From positions 23,885 through 87,884 of the forward strand of contig CANRIM010000005.1 of the NCBI GenBank assembly GCA_947630695.1: a stretch of 64,000 nucleotides of DNA, written 5' to 3'. The stretch is from an uncultured Lachnospiraceae bacterium (lineage in GTDB: Bacteria; Bacillota; Clostridia; Lachnospirales; Lachnospiraceae). The notes beneath the pieces were generated by a model. It saw only the letters and a list, made by a program, of their open reading frames with translations. It ran no database searches and was not told the origin of the DNA. Shown piece by piece: positions 15,830 through 25,129 of the stretch (position 1 is its first letter; every line of letters starts with the position of its first letter). Both the position numbers and the translations under genes were made by a program.

Positions 15830-17092
15830 ATGTACGATGTAAAAAAATCTTATGAGGCGGCAAAGGCATTTTACGCGCAGTACGGAATCGATACGGACGC
15901 GGTGATCAAAGCGGCGGACGCGGTTCCTATTTCCATGCACTGCTGGCAGGGCGACGATGTGGAAGGCTGTGAAGTCAAAGAAGAAAAAAGTTTAAGCGGC
16001 GGCATTCAGACCACCGGAAACTATCCGGGGAAAGCCCGCAACGCCGATGAACTGCGCAGCGATATCGAAACCGCCATGCGCTTCATTCCGGGTACTTTAA
16101 AGCTCAACCTGCACGCCAGCTATGCGGAGAGCGATACCTTTGTAGACAGAAATGAAATCGAGCCGAAGCATTTTGAAAAATGGGCGGACTGGGCAGTGGA
16201 AAAAGGCATCGGCCTGGACTTCAATCCCACCTATTTTTCCCATCCCAAGAGCGAGCATGGCACACTTTCCAGCGCAGATGAGGATATCCGCAATTTCTGG
16301 ATCGAGCACGGCATCCGCTGCCGCAGAATCGGCCAGTATTTCTATGAAAGAACCGGTATGCCCTGTGTGATCAATCACTGGACCTCCGACGGCGCGAAGG
16401 AAGTGCCTGTGGACACCCTGGCCCCCAGAATCCGGCTGAAAGAAAGCTACGACCGGGTATTTGAAGCCACAAAGGACGTGAAGGGCGTCATCGACGGCAT
16501 CGAATCCAAAGTGTTCGGCATCGGCGTGGAAAGCTATACTACCGGTTCCCATGAATTCTGCATGGGTTATGTAATGAAGGCCAACAAGGATCACATCATT
16601 ATGACGCTGGATACGGGACATTATCATCCCACCGAAGTGGTGAGCGCGAAGCTCTCCTCCATCTTCACTTTCAGCAAAAATGTGCTGCTGCACGTTTCCC
16701 GTCCGGTACGCTGGGATTCCGATCATGTAGTCAGCTTCGACGACGAGACGAGAGCGATCATGAATGAACTGGTGCGCATGGATAAGCTGAAAGATACTTT
16801 TATTGCCACGGATTTCTTCGATGCTTCCATCAACCGGATCGCGGCCTGGGCTATCGGCCTGCGGAATACGAGAAAAGCGATTCTGGCCGCTATGCTGCAG
16901 CCGGTAGCGCAGATGAAGCAGCTGGAAAAAGACGGCGACGTGACCGGTACGCTGGCATTTGCGGAAGAGTTCAAGGCAGCGCCGGTGAGCCTGGTGTGGG
17001 ATTACTACTGCGAGACCACGGGCAAGGGCAAAGGCCTGGAATGGCTGGACGACGTCAGAGCTTATGAAAAAGACGTGCTTTCGAAACGGTAA
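15830..17092 (+). CDS. rhaA: L-rhamnose isomerase
   Basis: 420 residues, ATG 15830 after AAGGAAAGGGG. The protein is full length and shows family segments HASYAES, DFNPTYFSHPKSEHGTLS, NHWTSDGAKE and LDTGHYHPTEV, which hold the histidines and acids that bind the two metal ions. It converts L-rhamnose to L-rhamnulose in the cytoplasm. The rest of the pathway (rhaB, rhaD, regulator, transporter) is absent from this window, and the gene follows rnfB by 32 bases, so read-through from the rnf operon is possible. Confidence 0.95.
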   Translation: MYDVKKSYEAAKAFYAQYGIDTDAVIKAADAVPISMHCWQGDDVEGCEVKEEKSLSGGIQTTGNYPGKARNADELRSDIETAMRFIPGTLKLNLHASYAESDTFVDRNEIEPKHFEKWADWAVEKGIGLDFNPTYFSHPKSEHGTLSSADEDIRNFWIEHGIRCRRIGQYFYERTGMPCVINHWTSDGAKEVPVDTLAPRIRLKESYDRVFEATKDVKGVIDGIESKVFGIGVESYTTGSHEFCMGYVMKANKDHIIMTLDTGHYHPTEVVSAKLSSIFTFSKNVLLHVSRPVRWDSDHVVSFDDETRAIMNELVRMDKLKDTFIATDFFDASINRIAAWAIGLRNTRKAILAAMLQPVAQMKQLEKDGDVTGTLAFAEEFKAAPVSLVWDYYCETTGKGKGLEWLDDVRAYEKDVLSKR

Positions 17093-17144
17093 AATACGAA
17101 TCTCCGCGAGGCGGCGGTAATTGAAAATTCAAACAATAAAAGCA

Positions 17145-17207
17145 AACGCCCGTTTCCGGCGGCAGGAATGATGAACCTGCTGTATCGGAAACGGGTGTTC
17201 AATTTTT
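17145..17207 (+). terminator. Terminator after rhaA
   Basis: A 14-bp arm, 17145-17158 with 17186-17199, mostly paired around CGTTTCCG/CGGAAACG, encloses a small GCAGG/CCTGC hairpin; AATTTTT follows. It ends the rnf-rhaA direction and meets the remnants of the reverse-strand toxin-antitoxin pair. Confidence 0.75.
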
Positions 17208-17215
17208 AGAGCATA

Positions 17216-17263
17216 TTATTTTCCGAACAGATCACTGTGCGTCCCGGCAATATTGCGGTTCAT
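17216..17263 (-). pseudogene. C-terminal relic of a YafQ/RelE-type toxin
   Basis: A 15-residue frame starts ATG 17263 with ATGA overlap of the antitoxin stop and ends at 17216. Its sequence AGTHSDLFGK matches the usual C-terminal end (RTGTHSDLFG-like) of YafQ-type mRNA interferases, whose normal length is about 90 residues. Everything upstream, including catalytic residues, is missing. Inference: an internal deletion joined the toxin start to its end. Confidence 0.5.
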
Positions 17264-17421
17264 CGCTTCAGCTCCCGGAGTGCTTCTTCTACATCGGAAT
17301 AGTGCTTTACGTTTGGATCACGTGCAATCCGCTCTGCTTCTAACATAGCAGCAATTGTTTCTTTGTTGGGCTGATCTGGTCGTAACATGCGGTCGTTGAA
17401 ATTTGTTGTTGTATTTGCCAT
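17260..17421 (-). pseudogene. Internally deleted RelB/DinJ-type antitoxin
   Basis: 53 residues from ATG 17421 (AAAGGGA site upstream). After MANT the chain passes almost directly into PNKETIAAMLEAERIARD and SDVEEALREL, which are the C-terminal toxin-binding part of RelB/DinJ antitoxins. The ribbon-helix-helix DNA-binding domain expected between them is absent. The adjoining toxin is a relic too, so the module is probably dead; the short protein could still be made. Confidence 0.6.
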
Positions 17422-17496
17422 AAAATGATCCCTTTCTTTATCAGCTGTACATATATGATATGCCATTTGCATTGCAAAATCAACTCATAAGATAGA

Positions 17497-18708
17497 TTAT
17501 ACTATCAGCGGCCTTTTGTATTCATTCATGGGGGGACAGCCGTATTTGGCGCAGACAAGGGATTCATAGAGATGGGCCGCGTCCAGATCTTTCTGCAGCC
17601 TTTCCGCAGCGGCAGGTTCAAGTGCGGGCATCTGGGCGGACAGCCTGGTAATCAGCGGAATCCGTGCCTGCTTCGAAAGCAGGGAAAGGAGGGTCTTGTC
17701 TTTACAGCCCAGCACCCGTCCGTAAAAGGCGCGGTAGTCGATGCGGCTGCCGGTGGAAAATTTCCCCCGGTGGATTTCCAGTAATATATGAATCAGCACC
17801 CGTTTGATACGGGAGAGGGTATAGTCTTTGGAACTTAGACGTGCCAGCAAATCCGCATAATCCCTGACATCAAAACAGCAGTTTTTGATCCGATTGGCCA
17901 GAAACGGATTGCAGTCTCCATAGAGGGAAAGGCTTTCAGCGTCCTGCTGCAAAAGTTTGGGCAGCAGCAGTGAAAATATATCTTCTTCAAAGAGAAATCC
18001 CCGCTGCTGTTCATAGGATTTTAAGATTTCACAGGCAGTTGCGGGGACAGCTCCTGCCACATCCTGCCCCTGCCGCAGTGCCTTTCGCAGGGCAGAAGCG
18101 GAGGAAAAACCTTCATATAGCTTTTGGTCGCGGTGGTCAGCGCCGATCCTTGCAATGGCAATGGGCCGGATATGACTGCCGTTTGACAGAAGCGATTTCA
18201 GATATTCGATGGCAAGAATGTTATTGGGACTGTTTAAAAGCGTGTCGCTGACGTTGGGAAGTCTGCGCCTTATGGCGGCTGCTCTGGCCGCCGGATAGGA
18301 AAGCCCTGCAGCGCAGGCTTCTTTGATTTCATTTTCAAAGTCTGCCGGTGCATCCAGCAGTAAGGCGGTGATTTCCGTAAGCAGTTCCAGATCCGCATCT
18401 TCACAGCCGAAGACCAGACTGTCTACGGCACCCAACGCATCGATCAAAGATATGGCGCCGCCTGCAAAGCCTTCTGCACTGGCCGTGGCGGACAGCACAG
18501 GCAGCTCTATCACCAGATCCGCGCCGTTTTGCAGCGCCATCCGGGTTCTGGCATATTTATCCAGCAGTGCCGGTTCCCCCCGCTGCACGAAATCCCCGCT
18601 CATCACAACAAGGCAGGCGTCTGCGCCTGCCTGCTTCGCCTGCTCTATGAGATGGCGATGGCCGTTATGAAAAGGATTAAATTCTGCGATAATGGCTGAA
18701 ATATGCAT
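17497..18708 (-). CDS. tmcAL: tRNA(Met) cytidine acetate ligase (TmcAL, YlbM family)
   Basis: 403 residues. ATG 18708 is preferred to 18726 because GGGAGAA lies upstream. The start MHISAIIAEFNPFHNGHRHLI contains the HxGH nucleotidyltransferase motif, followed by VVMSGDFVQRGEPALLDKY and LNSPNNILAIEYLKSL, all typical of TmcAL/YlbM. In Bacillus this enzyme uses ATP and acetate to make N4-acetylcytidine at the wobble position of elongator tRNA-Met. It is a monocistronic reverse-strand gene. Confidence 0.9.
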   Translation of the reverse strand: MHISAIIAEFNPFHNGHRHLIEQAKQAGADACLVVMSGDFVQRGEPALLDKYARTRMALQNGADLVIELPVLSATASAEGFAGGAISLIDALGAVDSLVFGCEDADLELLTEITALLLDAPADFENEIKEACAAGLSYPAARAAAIRRRLPNVSDTLLNSPNNILAIEYLKSLLSNGSHIRPIAIARIGADHRDQKLYEGFSSASALRKALRQGQDVAGAVPATACEILKSYEQQRGFLFEEDIFSLLLPKLLQQDAESLSLYGDCNPFLANRIKNCCFDVRDYADLLARLSSKDYTLSRIKRVLIHILLEIHRGKFSTGSRIDYRAFYGRVLGCKDKTLLSLLSKQARIPLITRLSAQMPALEPAAAERLQKDLDAAHLYESLVCAKYGCPPMNEYKRPLIV

Positions 18709-18938
18709 GGGGTTCTCCCGGTTCATTTGAAAACAGATGGTTAAAGTATATCATTTCTGTCCGGGTTTGCAAGTGCAGCGAATAATTATAAAAGATAAAC
18801 ATTAGAATGTGTTCAGTAATTTTTGTTTAATATATAATATATTGTTGTTTAATATGACTATTCATTTTTTAGAGTAGAAATGATATCATAATAAATATAA
18901 ATATATTGTACTATTAATTATCAAAAAGGAGGATTCCA

Positions 18939-19331
18939 ATGAAAACAAAGAAGATATTATTATGCATCATGACTTTACTTATTACAACACTTTTTATACC
19001 TGTTACTGCATCAGCTTATTCATTTAAATTTACAATACCAGATAAATTTGTTGGAAGTATGCAGTCTACTACATTGCAAGAGAAAAGTTCACAAACCACT
19101 CCATATGTAAATCCCACATATAATTCGTTGCCCACCGCTTATTTTTTGTCCACAAAAAGAATCAGTGAAATTTTAGCAACAAATATTATAACAATTTCAG
19201 ATGGATCCAGACATGTCTTCACTTGGAATTCGGGATACGGAGGAACAGGAGTTAAATATTGTCTGTCTGCATATCCCAATATGACCGGTTCGTGGCAGGC
19301 GTATGGTGTTGAAGGAACTTGGAGTAACTAA
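18939..19331 (+). CDS. Small secreted protein of unknown function, first gene of an ABC-transporter cassette
   Basis: 130 residues, ATG 18939 after AAAGGAGG. Residues 1-26 are a signal peptide ending TASA, so the mature part is about 104 residues, Thr/Ser/Tyr-rich, with GYGGTGVKYCLSAYP and a C-terminal GVEGTWSN. There is one cysteine and no membrane helix. The look (secreted, small, Gly/Trp/Tyr-rich end, next to ABC-2 permeases) recalls DUF2712-like or lactococcin-972-like products, but I cannot assign a family with certainty. The gene is much AT-richer than the backbone, and its own hairpin follows before the lipoprotein gene. Confidence 0.65.
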   Translation: MKTKKILLCIMTLLITTLFIPVTASAYSFKFTIPDKFVGSMQSTTLQEKSSQTTPYVNPTYNSLPTAYFLSTKRISEILATNIITISDGSRHVFTWNSGYGGTGVKYCLSAYPNMTGSWQAYGVEGTWSN

Positions 19332-19350
19332 AAAGTATTGTTGATTTTTT

Positions 19351-19386
19351 ATAGCCTAAGAATGGTATTTCTCACTCTTAGGCTAT
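19351..19386 (+). terminator. Hairpin between the secreted-protein gene and the lipoprotein gene
   Basis: 11-bp stem ATAGCCTAAGA 19351-19361 with TCTTAGGCTAT 19376-19386, followed by a weak ATATATATTTT. A leaky terminator or mRNA-end stabiliser would give more secreted protein than transporter. Confidence 0.55.
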
Positions 19387-19414
19387 ATATATTTTAATGA
19401 AGAGGAGGGGACAT

Positions 19415-20419
19415 ATGAAGCGTTTACTGATCCTTTTGACATTGTTTTTGTTCATATTGTTGTCCGGCTGTTCCGGTGCTGACAATATACTGTCCGATGA
19501 ACCTTTGCCAATTCCGGAAACTCTGGTGGTGAACGCGGATTTCCCGGATCACATACCGGCCAAAGCATCCGTATATAAAGTTTCCTATAAAATTATGGAT
19601 AGTGACAGTTTGTTGAATTATTTTCAAATGAATCCGGATTCATTTCGGGAAAAGGATGCCATCGGTAAGCGATATGAAAAGGAGAATGGGGTACTCTATA
19701 TTCTGGATGATACCGGAGCGTTATGCGGCGGCTTTACTTACTCGGATGTTTCTGTACATTCGAATCCTATTTTAGATGCTGCCGGAAAAACGGGAGCCAT
19801 GGCGACGGAGGAAGGTTCGGATACAGAGGCAGAGGCGCTTTCTTTACTGCAGGATATCGGACTCGATCAGATGAAAGTTGATCAGGTGCATACATTGACG
19901 GGAACAACATTAAATGAATTTGTAAAGACATCCGGAGATGAATACGTCGATGAATTCGCAGATCAGAATGAGATTATTTATGATCCGTCGGCGCAGTATG
20001 CTGTGATCGGTTTATCACAGATGATTGACGATATTCCCTTCATTGCTTTTCCTTGGGGGACAGGCAGCAACCAAACCTATACAGAATCGAATATGATTCT
20101 GTCAGAAGGCCGGATGGTGGAGGCAAGATTTGTCCAAATGTATGAAATTGGCAGTAAAATCAAAAAAGATAAGGTGATTTCGCCGCAGGCTGCGCTGAAC
20201 GTCTTTATTAATGATTATAATCAAAGCATACATACAGAGACGACAACCATAACAAATATGACTTTGAATTATGTTGTTACGTTCGATGCGGACGGTATGT
20301 ATGCGCAGCCGGCGTATGTCTTTTCCATAGGTACGGAGCTTCCGCAAAATACGGATGAATCCATGGTGATCTCCGCTTTGAACGGAGAGCTGATTTTATC
20401 GACGGAGGCGGGAATTTGA
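19415..20419 (+). CDS. Putative lipoprotein of the ABC cassette
   Basis: 334 residues; ATG 19415 follows GAGGAGGGG, better than ATG 19397. The N-terminus is a lipoprotein signal with lipobox LSGC, Cys19 being the lipidation site. The rest is an acidic, soluble extracytoplasmic domain without a motif I recognise; its late segment (ISPQAALNVFINDYNQ onward) resembles PepSY/YycI-type folds only loosely. It sits between the secreted protein and the permeases and overlaps the next gene by 4 bases, so it probably works with the transporter, for instance as a receptor or immunity-type protein. No function is shown. Confidence 0.65.
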   Translation: MKRLLILLTLFLFILLSGCSGADNILSDEPLPIPETLVVNADFPDHIPAKASVYKVSYKIMDSDSLLNYFQMNPDSFREKDAIGKRYEKENGVLYILDDTGALCGGFTYSDVSVHSNPILDAAGKTGAMATEEGSDTEAEALSLLQDIGLDQMKVDQVHTLTGTTLNEFVKTSGDEYVDEFADQNEIIYDPSAQYAVIGLSQMIDDIPFIAFPWGTGSNQTYTESNMILSEGRMVEARFVQMYEIGSKIKKDKVISPQAALNVFINDYNQSIHTETTTITNMTLNYVVTFDADGMYAQPAYVFSIGTELPQNTDESMVISALNGELILSTEAGI

Positions 20420-21183
20420 AAGGATTGCACTTGTTTTGTACATTTTTGAAGCATAGTTTGAATAAAAAGCTGTGCTTTTGTGTTCTGCTTACCACACTGA
20501 TCATGAGCGGCACAGTTTCCGGACTGATGAATGAAGACAGTTCAGTGTGGTATTTGCTGGATAAATCGCTGGTGGGCAGCGGCGTGGTGAGTCTGTTGAT
20601 CTGCGTTGTTCCCATTCTGCCTTTTGCTGCCAGTCTTGCAGAAGAATTTGAGACAAATTCGATCAGGTCATTTACAATCAGAACAGGAACGGGCATGTAT
20701 CTGTTGAATAAAATCATCGTAAGTTTTCTGAATGGTTTTATCGTCATGCTTCTTTCACAATTATTATTCATACTGATTTTCATGAATTTCTTTCCTGTCT
20801 TCACGCAGCCCCATACATATTATGCATATGAACAACTGATGATGGACGGAAAAGTGTTTCAGGGAATGGCGTTGTTTACGATACATATGTCGTTGTCCGG
20901 TTCCCTGATGGCTGTTATGGCGGTGTTTGTGTCCACAATCATCCCGAATCGGTTTGCCGCGATATCCGTTCCCGTTATTCTTTACTTTACTTTGTCAAGG
21001 ATTTTTCCGGCCACCGCAAACATGCCGAAGTTTATGATTCCTTCTTATCTGGTGGAATGTCCCGTTGGCATGAAAGATCCAATGATGGAAATCATGTGCA
21101 AATGGATGGTTGTGACGGTTCTTGCGATCCTGGTGTTTGTGTTTGGATATATCGCATTAAGGAGGAGGATTTCGAATGCATAG
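20416..21183 (+). CDS. ABC-2-type permease subunit 1
   Basis: 255 residues from TTG 20416, with the TTGA overlap of the lipoprotein stop and GGAGGCGGG upstream. Six hydrophobic segments; SLAEEFETNSIRSFTIR between helices 2 and 3 resembles the coupling region of ABC-2 permeases. It overlaps the second permease gene by 8 bases. Inference: half of a membrane channel driven by the ATPase at 22065. Confidence 0.65.
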   Translation: MKGLHLFCTFLKHSLNKKLCFCVLLTTLIMSGTVSGLMNEDSSVWYLLDKSLVGSGVVSLLICVVPILPFAASLAEEFETNSIRSFTIRTGTGMYLLNKIIVSFLNGFIVMLLSQLLFILIFMNFFPVFTQPHTYYAYEQLMMDGKVFQGMALFTIHMSLSGSLMAVMAVFVSTIIPNRFAAISVPVILYFTLSRIFPATANMPKFMIPSYLVECPVGMKDPMMEIMCKWMVVTVLAILVFVFGYIALRRRISNA

Positions 21184-22045
21184 TATAAAACAGATTTGGG
21201 GTCTTCTTTCCTATTCTCTGCATACCTTATTTTTTTCAAAGAAATTTGCGGTATTTTTGCTTGTGGCATTTTTGTTTTCCGTCTGTACATTTGGGGGATT
21301 AAATGATATTTCCCGTTTTTATGGTGTGAAAACATCTGCTTATGTATTTCCGTTTTTCATAAGTAATCCGTCGATGCTGCTCATCCTTGGCGCGCTGGTA
21401 ATCTATCTGTTCTTTGATGTTCCATTTACGGAAAGAGACATCTTTTCGGTCATGATTCGAGTGAATCGGTGTATTTATTATATCGCCAAGATAATGTATA
21501 TTTTTGTAGTATCGGTCGTGACTGCAGCATTTTTTATTCTGGCTTCGGTTCTGTCTGTTTTGCCGAACGCAGATTTTTCCAATCAATGGGGGAAAATAAT
21601 AAATACGCTTGCGTCCAGTCCGCAGACCATTTTTGCGCACGTCAATGCAAATATCGGGTTTGGCGTCAACAATATGATTGTACAACATTACACACCTCTT
21701 GCCGCAACGGCACTTTCCTTTCTGCTCATGGTGCTGGTCATGTTTTTTATCGGTATTGTTATCATGTTTTGCCGTATTATGGTATCCGGAAATGCAGCTT
21801 ATATTGTGAGCGGTTTTTTCGTTTCTCTGTCATATTTTGCCGCTTTTTTAGGAAATTTAAGCTTTCACGGTATTTTATATTTTATTTCTCCATTCTCATG
21901 GATCAGTTTAAATGGGCTGGACATTTACAGCAGCGGACAGGCGCCGAATCCAATACAGGCAATACGCACACTCATTTGTGCTGCTGCAGTATTGGCATGC
22001 ATTGCATTTTTAAAATTTTATAAACATGATTTAAATATTGAATGA
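21176..22045 (+). CDS. ABC-2-type permease subunit 2
   Basis: 289 residues, ATG 21176 after AAGGAGGAGG. Six to seven hydrophobic segments with a long loop between residues 125 and 170; FFDVPFTERDIFSVMIRVNR is a coupling-helix-like segment between helices. It resembles subunit 1 only in general layout. Together with the ATPase it would form a heterodimeric exporter or an immunity/resistance transporter. Confidence 0.65.
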   Translation: MHSIKQIWGLLSYSLHTLFFSKKFAVFLLVAFLFSVCTFGGLNDISRFYGVKTSAYVFPFFISNPSMLLILGALVIYLFFDVPFTERDIFSVMIRVNRCIYYIAKIMYIFVVSVVTAAFFILASVLSVLPNADFSNQWGKIINTLASSPQTIFAHVNANIGFGVNNMIVQHYTPLAATALSFLLMVLVMFFIGIVIMFCRIMVSGNAAYIVSGFFVSLSYFAAFLGNLSFHGILYFISPFSWISLNGLDIYSSGQAPNPIQAIRTLICAAAVLACIAFLKFYKHDLNIE

Positions 22046-22064
22046 ATGGAGGCAGGATGTATCA

Positions 22065-22700
22065 ATGGATCCTATGGTTCGTATTACCAATCTCAGCAAA
22101 TCATTTAAAGAAACAAAGGCAATCGATGATGTCAGTATTGCATTTGAACGAAATCAAATCCATGGAATAATTGGCAGAAACGGATCCGGAAAAACCGTTC
22201 TTTTTAAGTGTATCTGCGGTTTTATGATTCCTGACAGCGGTATCATAGAAATTAACGGAAAAAGAATCTCTCCGCAAAAAGCACAGAATATAGGAATTAT
22301 GATCGATCGTCCGGGATTTTGTGATAATATGAATGCTTACAAAAATTTGCGTATGCTTGCGTCTATACAGCGGAAAGTTTCCAAACAGCAGATCAGGGAT
22401 AATATCTCGCTGGTGGGATTGGATCCTGACAGTAAGAAACATGTGGGAAAGTTTTCCATGGGAATGAAGCAGCGTCTGGGAATTGCGCAGGCCATTATGG
22501 AAACGCCTCCCTTATTGATCCTTGACGAACCGCTGAATGGGCTTGATAAGGATGGCGTGGCGCAGATAAGAGAATTGTTTCTGTCATTTAAAGAGAAAGG
22601 AATGACCATTATTTTCTCATCTCATTATGAGGAAGATATCGATCTGCTGTGCGACACCATTACTGTCATGGAAGCCGGAAAGATTGTGTCTGCAACATAA
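22065..22700 (+). CDS. ABC transporter ATP-binding protein
   Basis: 211 residues; ATG 22065 (GGAGGCAGG upstream) is chosen, ATG 22074 being an alternative. Walker A GRNGSGKT, ABC signature FSMGMKQRLG, Walker B LLILDEPLNGLD and the H-loop SSHYEED are intact, so it should be active. The protein is short, like bacteriocin-immunity or BcrA-type ATPases. It ends the cassette; no clear terminator follows before the pta promoter. Confidence 0.88.
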   Translation: MDPMVRITNLSKSFKETKAIDDVSIAFERNQIHGIIGRNGSGKTVLFKCICGFMIPDSGIIEINGKRISPQKAQNIGIMIDRPGFCDNMNAYKNLRMLASIQRKVSKQQIRDNISLVGLDPDSKKHVGKFSMGMKQRLGIAQAIMETPPLLILDEPLNGLDKDGVAQIRELFLSFKEKGMTIIFSSHYEEDIDLLCDTITVMEAGKIVSAT

Positions 22701-22733
22701 GTGTTTTCCATCCGGACAATGCGCAGAAAAGGA

Positions 22734-22763
22734 TTGAAAACCCACCCGTGTTTGTGCTATCAT
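22734..22763 (+). promoter_or_regulatory. Candidate housekeeping promoter of pta-ackA
   Basis: TTGAAA 22734-22739 and TATCAT 22758-22763 with 18-base spacing, about 50 bases before pta. Confidence 0.5.
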
Positions 22764-22819
22764 AATCTTAAGTTTCAAAATGTTTTTCCAAAAAATGACA
22801 ATAAAAAAGGAGTACAGCT

Positions 22820-23815
22820 ATGGGATTTATTGATGTAATCAAACAAAGAGCCAAAGCCGACAAAAAGGTGATCGTTCTGCCGGAGACAGAAGATCAGAGA
22901 ACCTATGCGGCGGCAGAACAGATTTTGAAAGAGGATATTGCGGATATCATTCTGGTGGGTTCCCGTGCACAGATCGCGGAAAACGGAAAAGGCTATGACA
23001 TTGCCAAAGCAACCATCGTCGATCCTGCGGACAATCCGAAGACAAAAGACTATATTGATAAGCTGGTAGAGCTTCGTTCCAAGAAAGGTATGACGCCGGA
23101 GCAGGCGGAGGACATCCTGCTGCATCAGTATCTGTACTACGGCGTTATGATGGTGAAGATGGGCGACGCCGACGGTATGGTATCCGGCGCCTGCCATTCC
23201 ACCGCGGACACCTTGCGTCCCTGCCTGCAGATCTTAAAGACGAAACCCGGCACCAAGCTGGTTTCCGCATTTTTCGTTATCGTTGTGCCTGACTGCGAGT
23301 ACGGCGCAAACGGCACATTCATTTTCGGCGATTCCGGCCTGGTACAGAATCCGGATCCGGAAGAACTGGCGGCCATCGCCCTGTCTTCCGCGGATTCCTT
23401 CAAGCAGCTGGTACAGGAAGAGCCGGTGGTTGCGCTGCTGTCCCATTCCACCAAGGGAAGCGCTTCTCATCCGGATGTAGACAAAGTGGTTGCTGCCACT
23501 CAAATCGCAAAGGAGACCAATCCGGCGCTGAAGCTGGACGGCGAGTTCCAGCTGGATGCTGCCATCGTTCCTTCGGTGGGACAGTCCAAGGCACCGGGCA
23601 GCGATATCGCAGGTAAGGCCAATGTCCTGATCTTCCCGGATTTGGATGCAGGCAATATCGGTTACAAGCTGGCCCAGCGTCTGGCAAAGGCGGAAGCCTA
23701 CGGCCCCATTACCCAGGGTATCGCAAAGCCGGTCAACGATCTGTCCAGAGGCTGCAGCGCAGAGGATATCGTCGGCGTTGTCGCCATCACGGCAGTACAG
23801 GCACAGGCTGAATAA
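22820..23815 (+). CDS. pta: Phosphate acetyltransferase
   Basis: 331 residues, ATG 22820 after AAAAAAGGAG. The short (class I) Pta is shown by VIVLPETEDQRTYAAA at the N-terminus, KMGDADGMVSGACHSTADTL in the middle, and VALLSHSTKGSASHPD and FPDLDAGNIGYKLAQR in the C-terminal half. It converts acetyl-CoA and phosphate to acetyl phosphate. ackA begins 30 bases after its stop, the classic acetate/ATP pair of fermentative bacteria. Confidence 0.96.
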   Translation: MGFIDVIKQRAKADKKVIVLPETEDQRTYAAAEQILKEDIADIILVGSRAQIAENGKGYDIAKATIVDPADNPKTKDYIDKLVELRSKKGMTPEQAEDILLHQYLYYGVMMVKMGDADGMVSGACHSTADTLRPCLQILKTKPGTKLVSAFFVIVVPDCEYGANGTFIFGDSGLVQNPDPEELAAIALSSADSFKQLVQEEPVVALLSHSTKGSASHPDVDKVVAATQIAKETNPALKLDGEFQLDAAIVPSVGQSKAPGSDIAGKANVLIFPDLDAGNIGYKLAQRLAKAEAYGPITQGIAKPVNDLSRGCSAEDIVGVVAITAVQAQAE

Positions 23816-23845
23816 TAGCAGGAAGAAGTAAGGGAGAATTTGATT

Positions 23846-25042
23846 ATGAATATTTTAGTAATTAACTGTGGAAGTTCTTCATTGAAGTTTCAGCTCATCG
23901 ATTCCGACAGCGAGTCAGTGCTGGCCAAGGGTTTATGCGAGCGCATCGGCATTGACGGCAGCAGACTGGTGTACCAGCCGGCGGGGAAGGACAAGCTGAC
24001 CTTTGAAATCCCCATGCCCACCCACAAACAGGCCATTTCGGCAGTGCTGGACGCTTTGACGGACAAAGGGCACGGCGTGATCGAAAGCCTGTCCGAGGTC
24101 GGCGCAGTGGGACATCGTGTGGTACACGGCGGCGAAAAATATGCGTCTTCCGTATTGCTGAATGACGACGTCATCGCGGCCATCGAAGAGTGCAACGACC
24201 TGGCGCCGCTGCACAACCCCGCCAACCTGATCGGCATCCGCGCCTGCATGGAACTGATGCCCGGTACTCCCATGACGGCGGTATTTGATACGGCTTTCCA
24301 TCAGACCATGCCGAAGGAAGCTTATCTCTACGGCCTGCCTTACAGAATGTATGAAGACTATAAGGTCAGAAAGTATGGCTTCCACGGAACCAGCCACAGC
24401 TTTGTTTCCAAACGGACGGCGGAGTTCCTTGGCAAAAACATCGAAGATATGAAGATCATTGTCTGCCATCTGGGCAACGGCGCCAGCATTTCCGCGGTGC
24501 TCCACGGCAAATCAGTGGATACCTCCATGGGCCTGACCCCGCTGGAAGGCCTGGTCATGGGTACCCGCTGCGGCGACGTGGATCCTTCCGCACTGGAATT
24601 TATCGCCAAGAAGGAAGATTTAAACTTTGCCCAGGTCATGAACCTCTGCAATAAAGAGTCCGGCGTATACGGCCTGTCCGGCGGCCTTTCCAGCGATTTC
24701 AGAGATCTGGAAAGCGCGGCGAACGAGGGAAATGCCGCAGCCAAAACCGCCATTGACGTATTCTGCTACAGAGTGCTGAAATACATCGGCAGCTACATCG
24801 CGGCCATGAACGGCGTGGACGCCATCGCCTTTACCGCAGGTCTGGGTGAAAATGACGGCGCAGTCAGAAAACAGATCTGCGCGAACCTGGCGTACATGGG
24901 CATTGCCATTGATGATGCGCAGAACGCGAAGCGCGGTGAGGAAGTTTTGATTTCCACACCGGATTCCAAGGTGGCCGTCGTGGTGATCCCGACGAATGAA
25001 GAACTTGCAATTGCCAGAGAAACTTTAAAACTGGTAAAATAA
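23846..25042 (+). CDS. ackA: Acetate kinase
   Basis: 398 residues, ATG 23846 after AGGGAGAA (an upstream TTG at 23840 is less likely). Typical motifs of the acetokinase family are [44 protein letters not shown] and [11 protein letters not shown]. It forms ATP from acetyl phosphate and ADP. The end of the gene overlaps the -35 region of the rpmF promoter by nothing but lies only 3 bases before it. Confidence 0.96.
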   Translation: MNILVINCGSSSLKFQLIDSDSESVLAKGLCERIGIDGSRLVYQPAGKDKLTFEIPMPTHKQAISAVLDALTDKGHGVIESLSEVGAVGHRVVHGGEKYASSVLLNDDVIAAIEECNDLAPLHNPANLIGIRACMELMPGTPMTAVFDTAFHQTMPKEAYLYGLPYRMYEDYKVRKYGFHGTSHSFVSKRTAEFLGKNIEDMKIIVCHLGNGASISAVLHGKSVDTSMGLTPLEGLVMGTRCGDVDPSALEFIAKKEDLNFAQVMNLCNKESGVYGLSGGLSSDFRDLESAANEGNAAAKTAIDVFCYRVLKYIGSYIAAMNGVDAIAFTAGLGENDGAVRKQICANLAYMGIAIDDAQNAKRGEEVLISTPDSKVAVVVIPTNEELAIARETLKLVK

Positions 25043-25045
25043 TGT

Positions 25046-25074
25046 TTGACATTTCATCCGCTTCCCGTTATAAT
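25046..25074 (+). promoter_or_regulatory. Consensus housekeeping promoter of rpmF
   Basis: Perfect TTGACA (25046-25051) and TATAAT (25069-25074) with 17-base spacing, beginning 3 bases after the ackA stop. Such a match suggests strong constitutive transcription of the L32 gene. Confidence 0.85.
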
Positions 25075-25129
25075 GTTGGATGCGTGTTGAGAAAAGCAAG
25101 TGATTATTCGTGGATTGGAGGTGCAAAAG

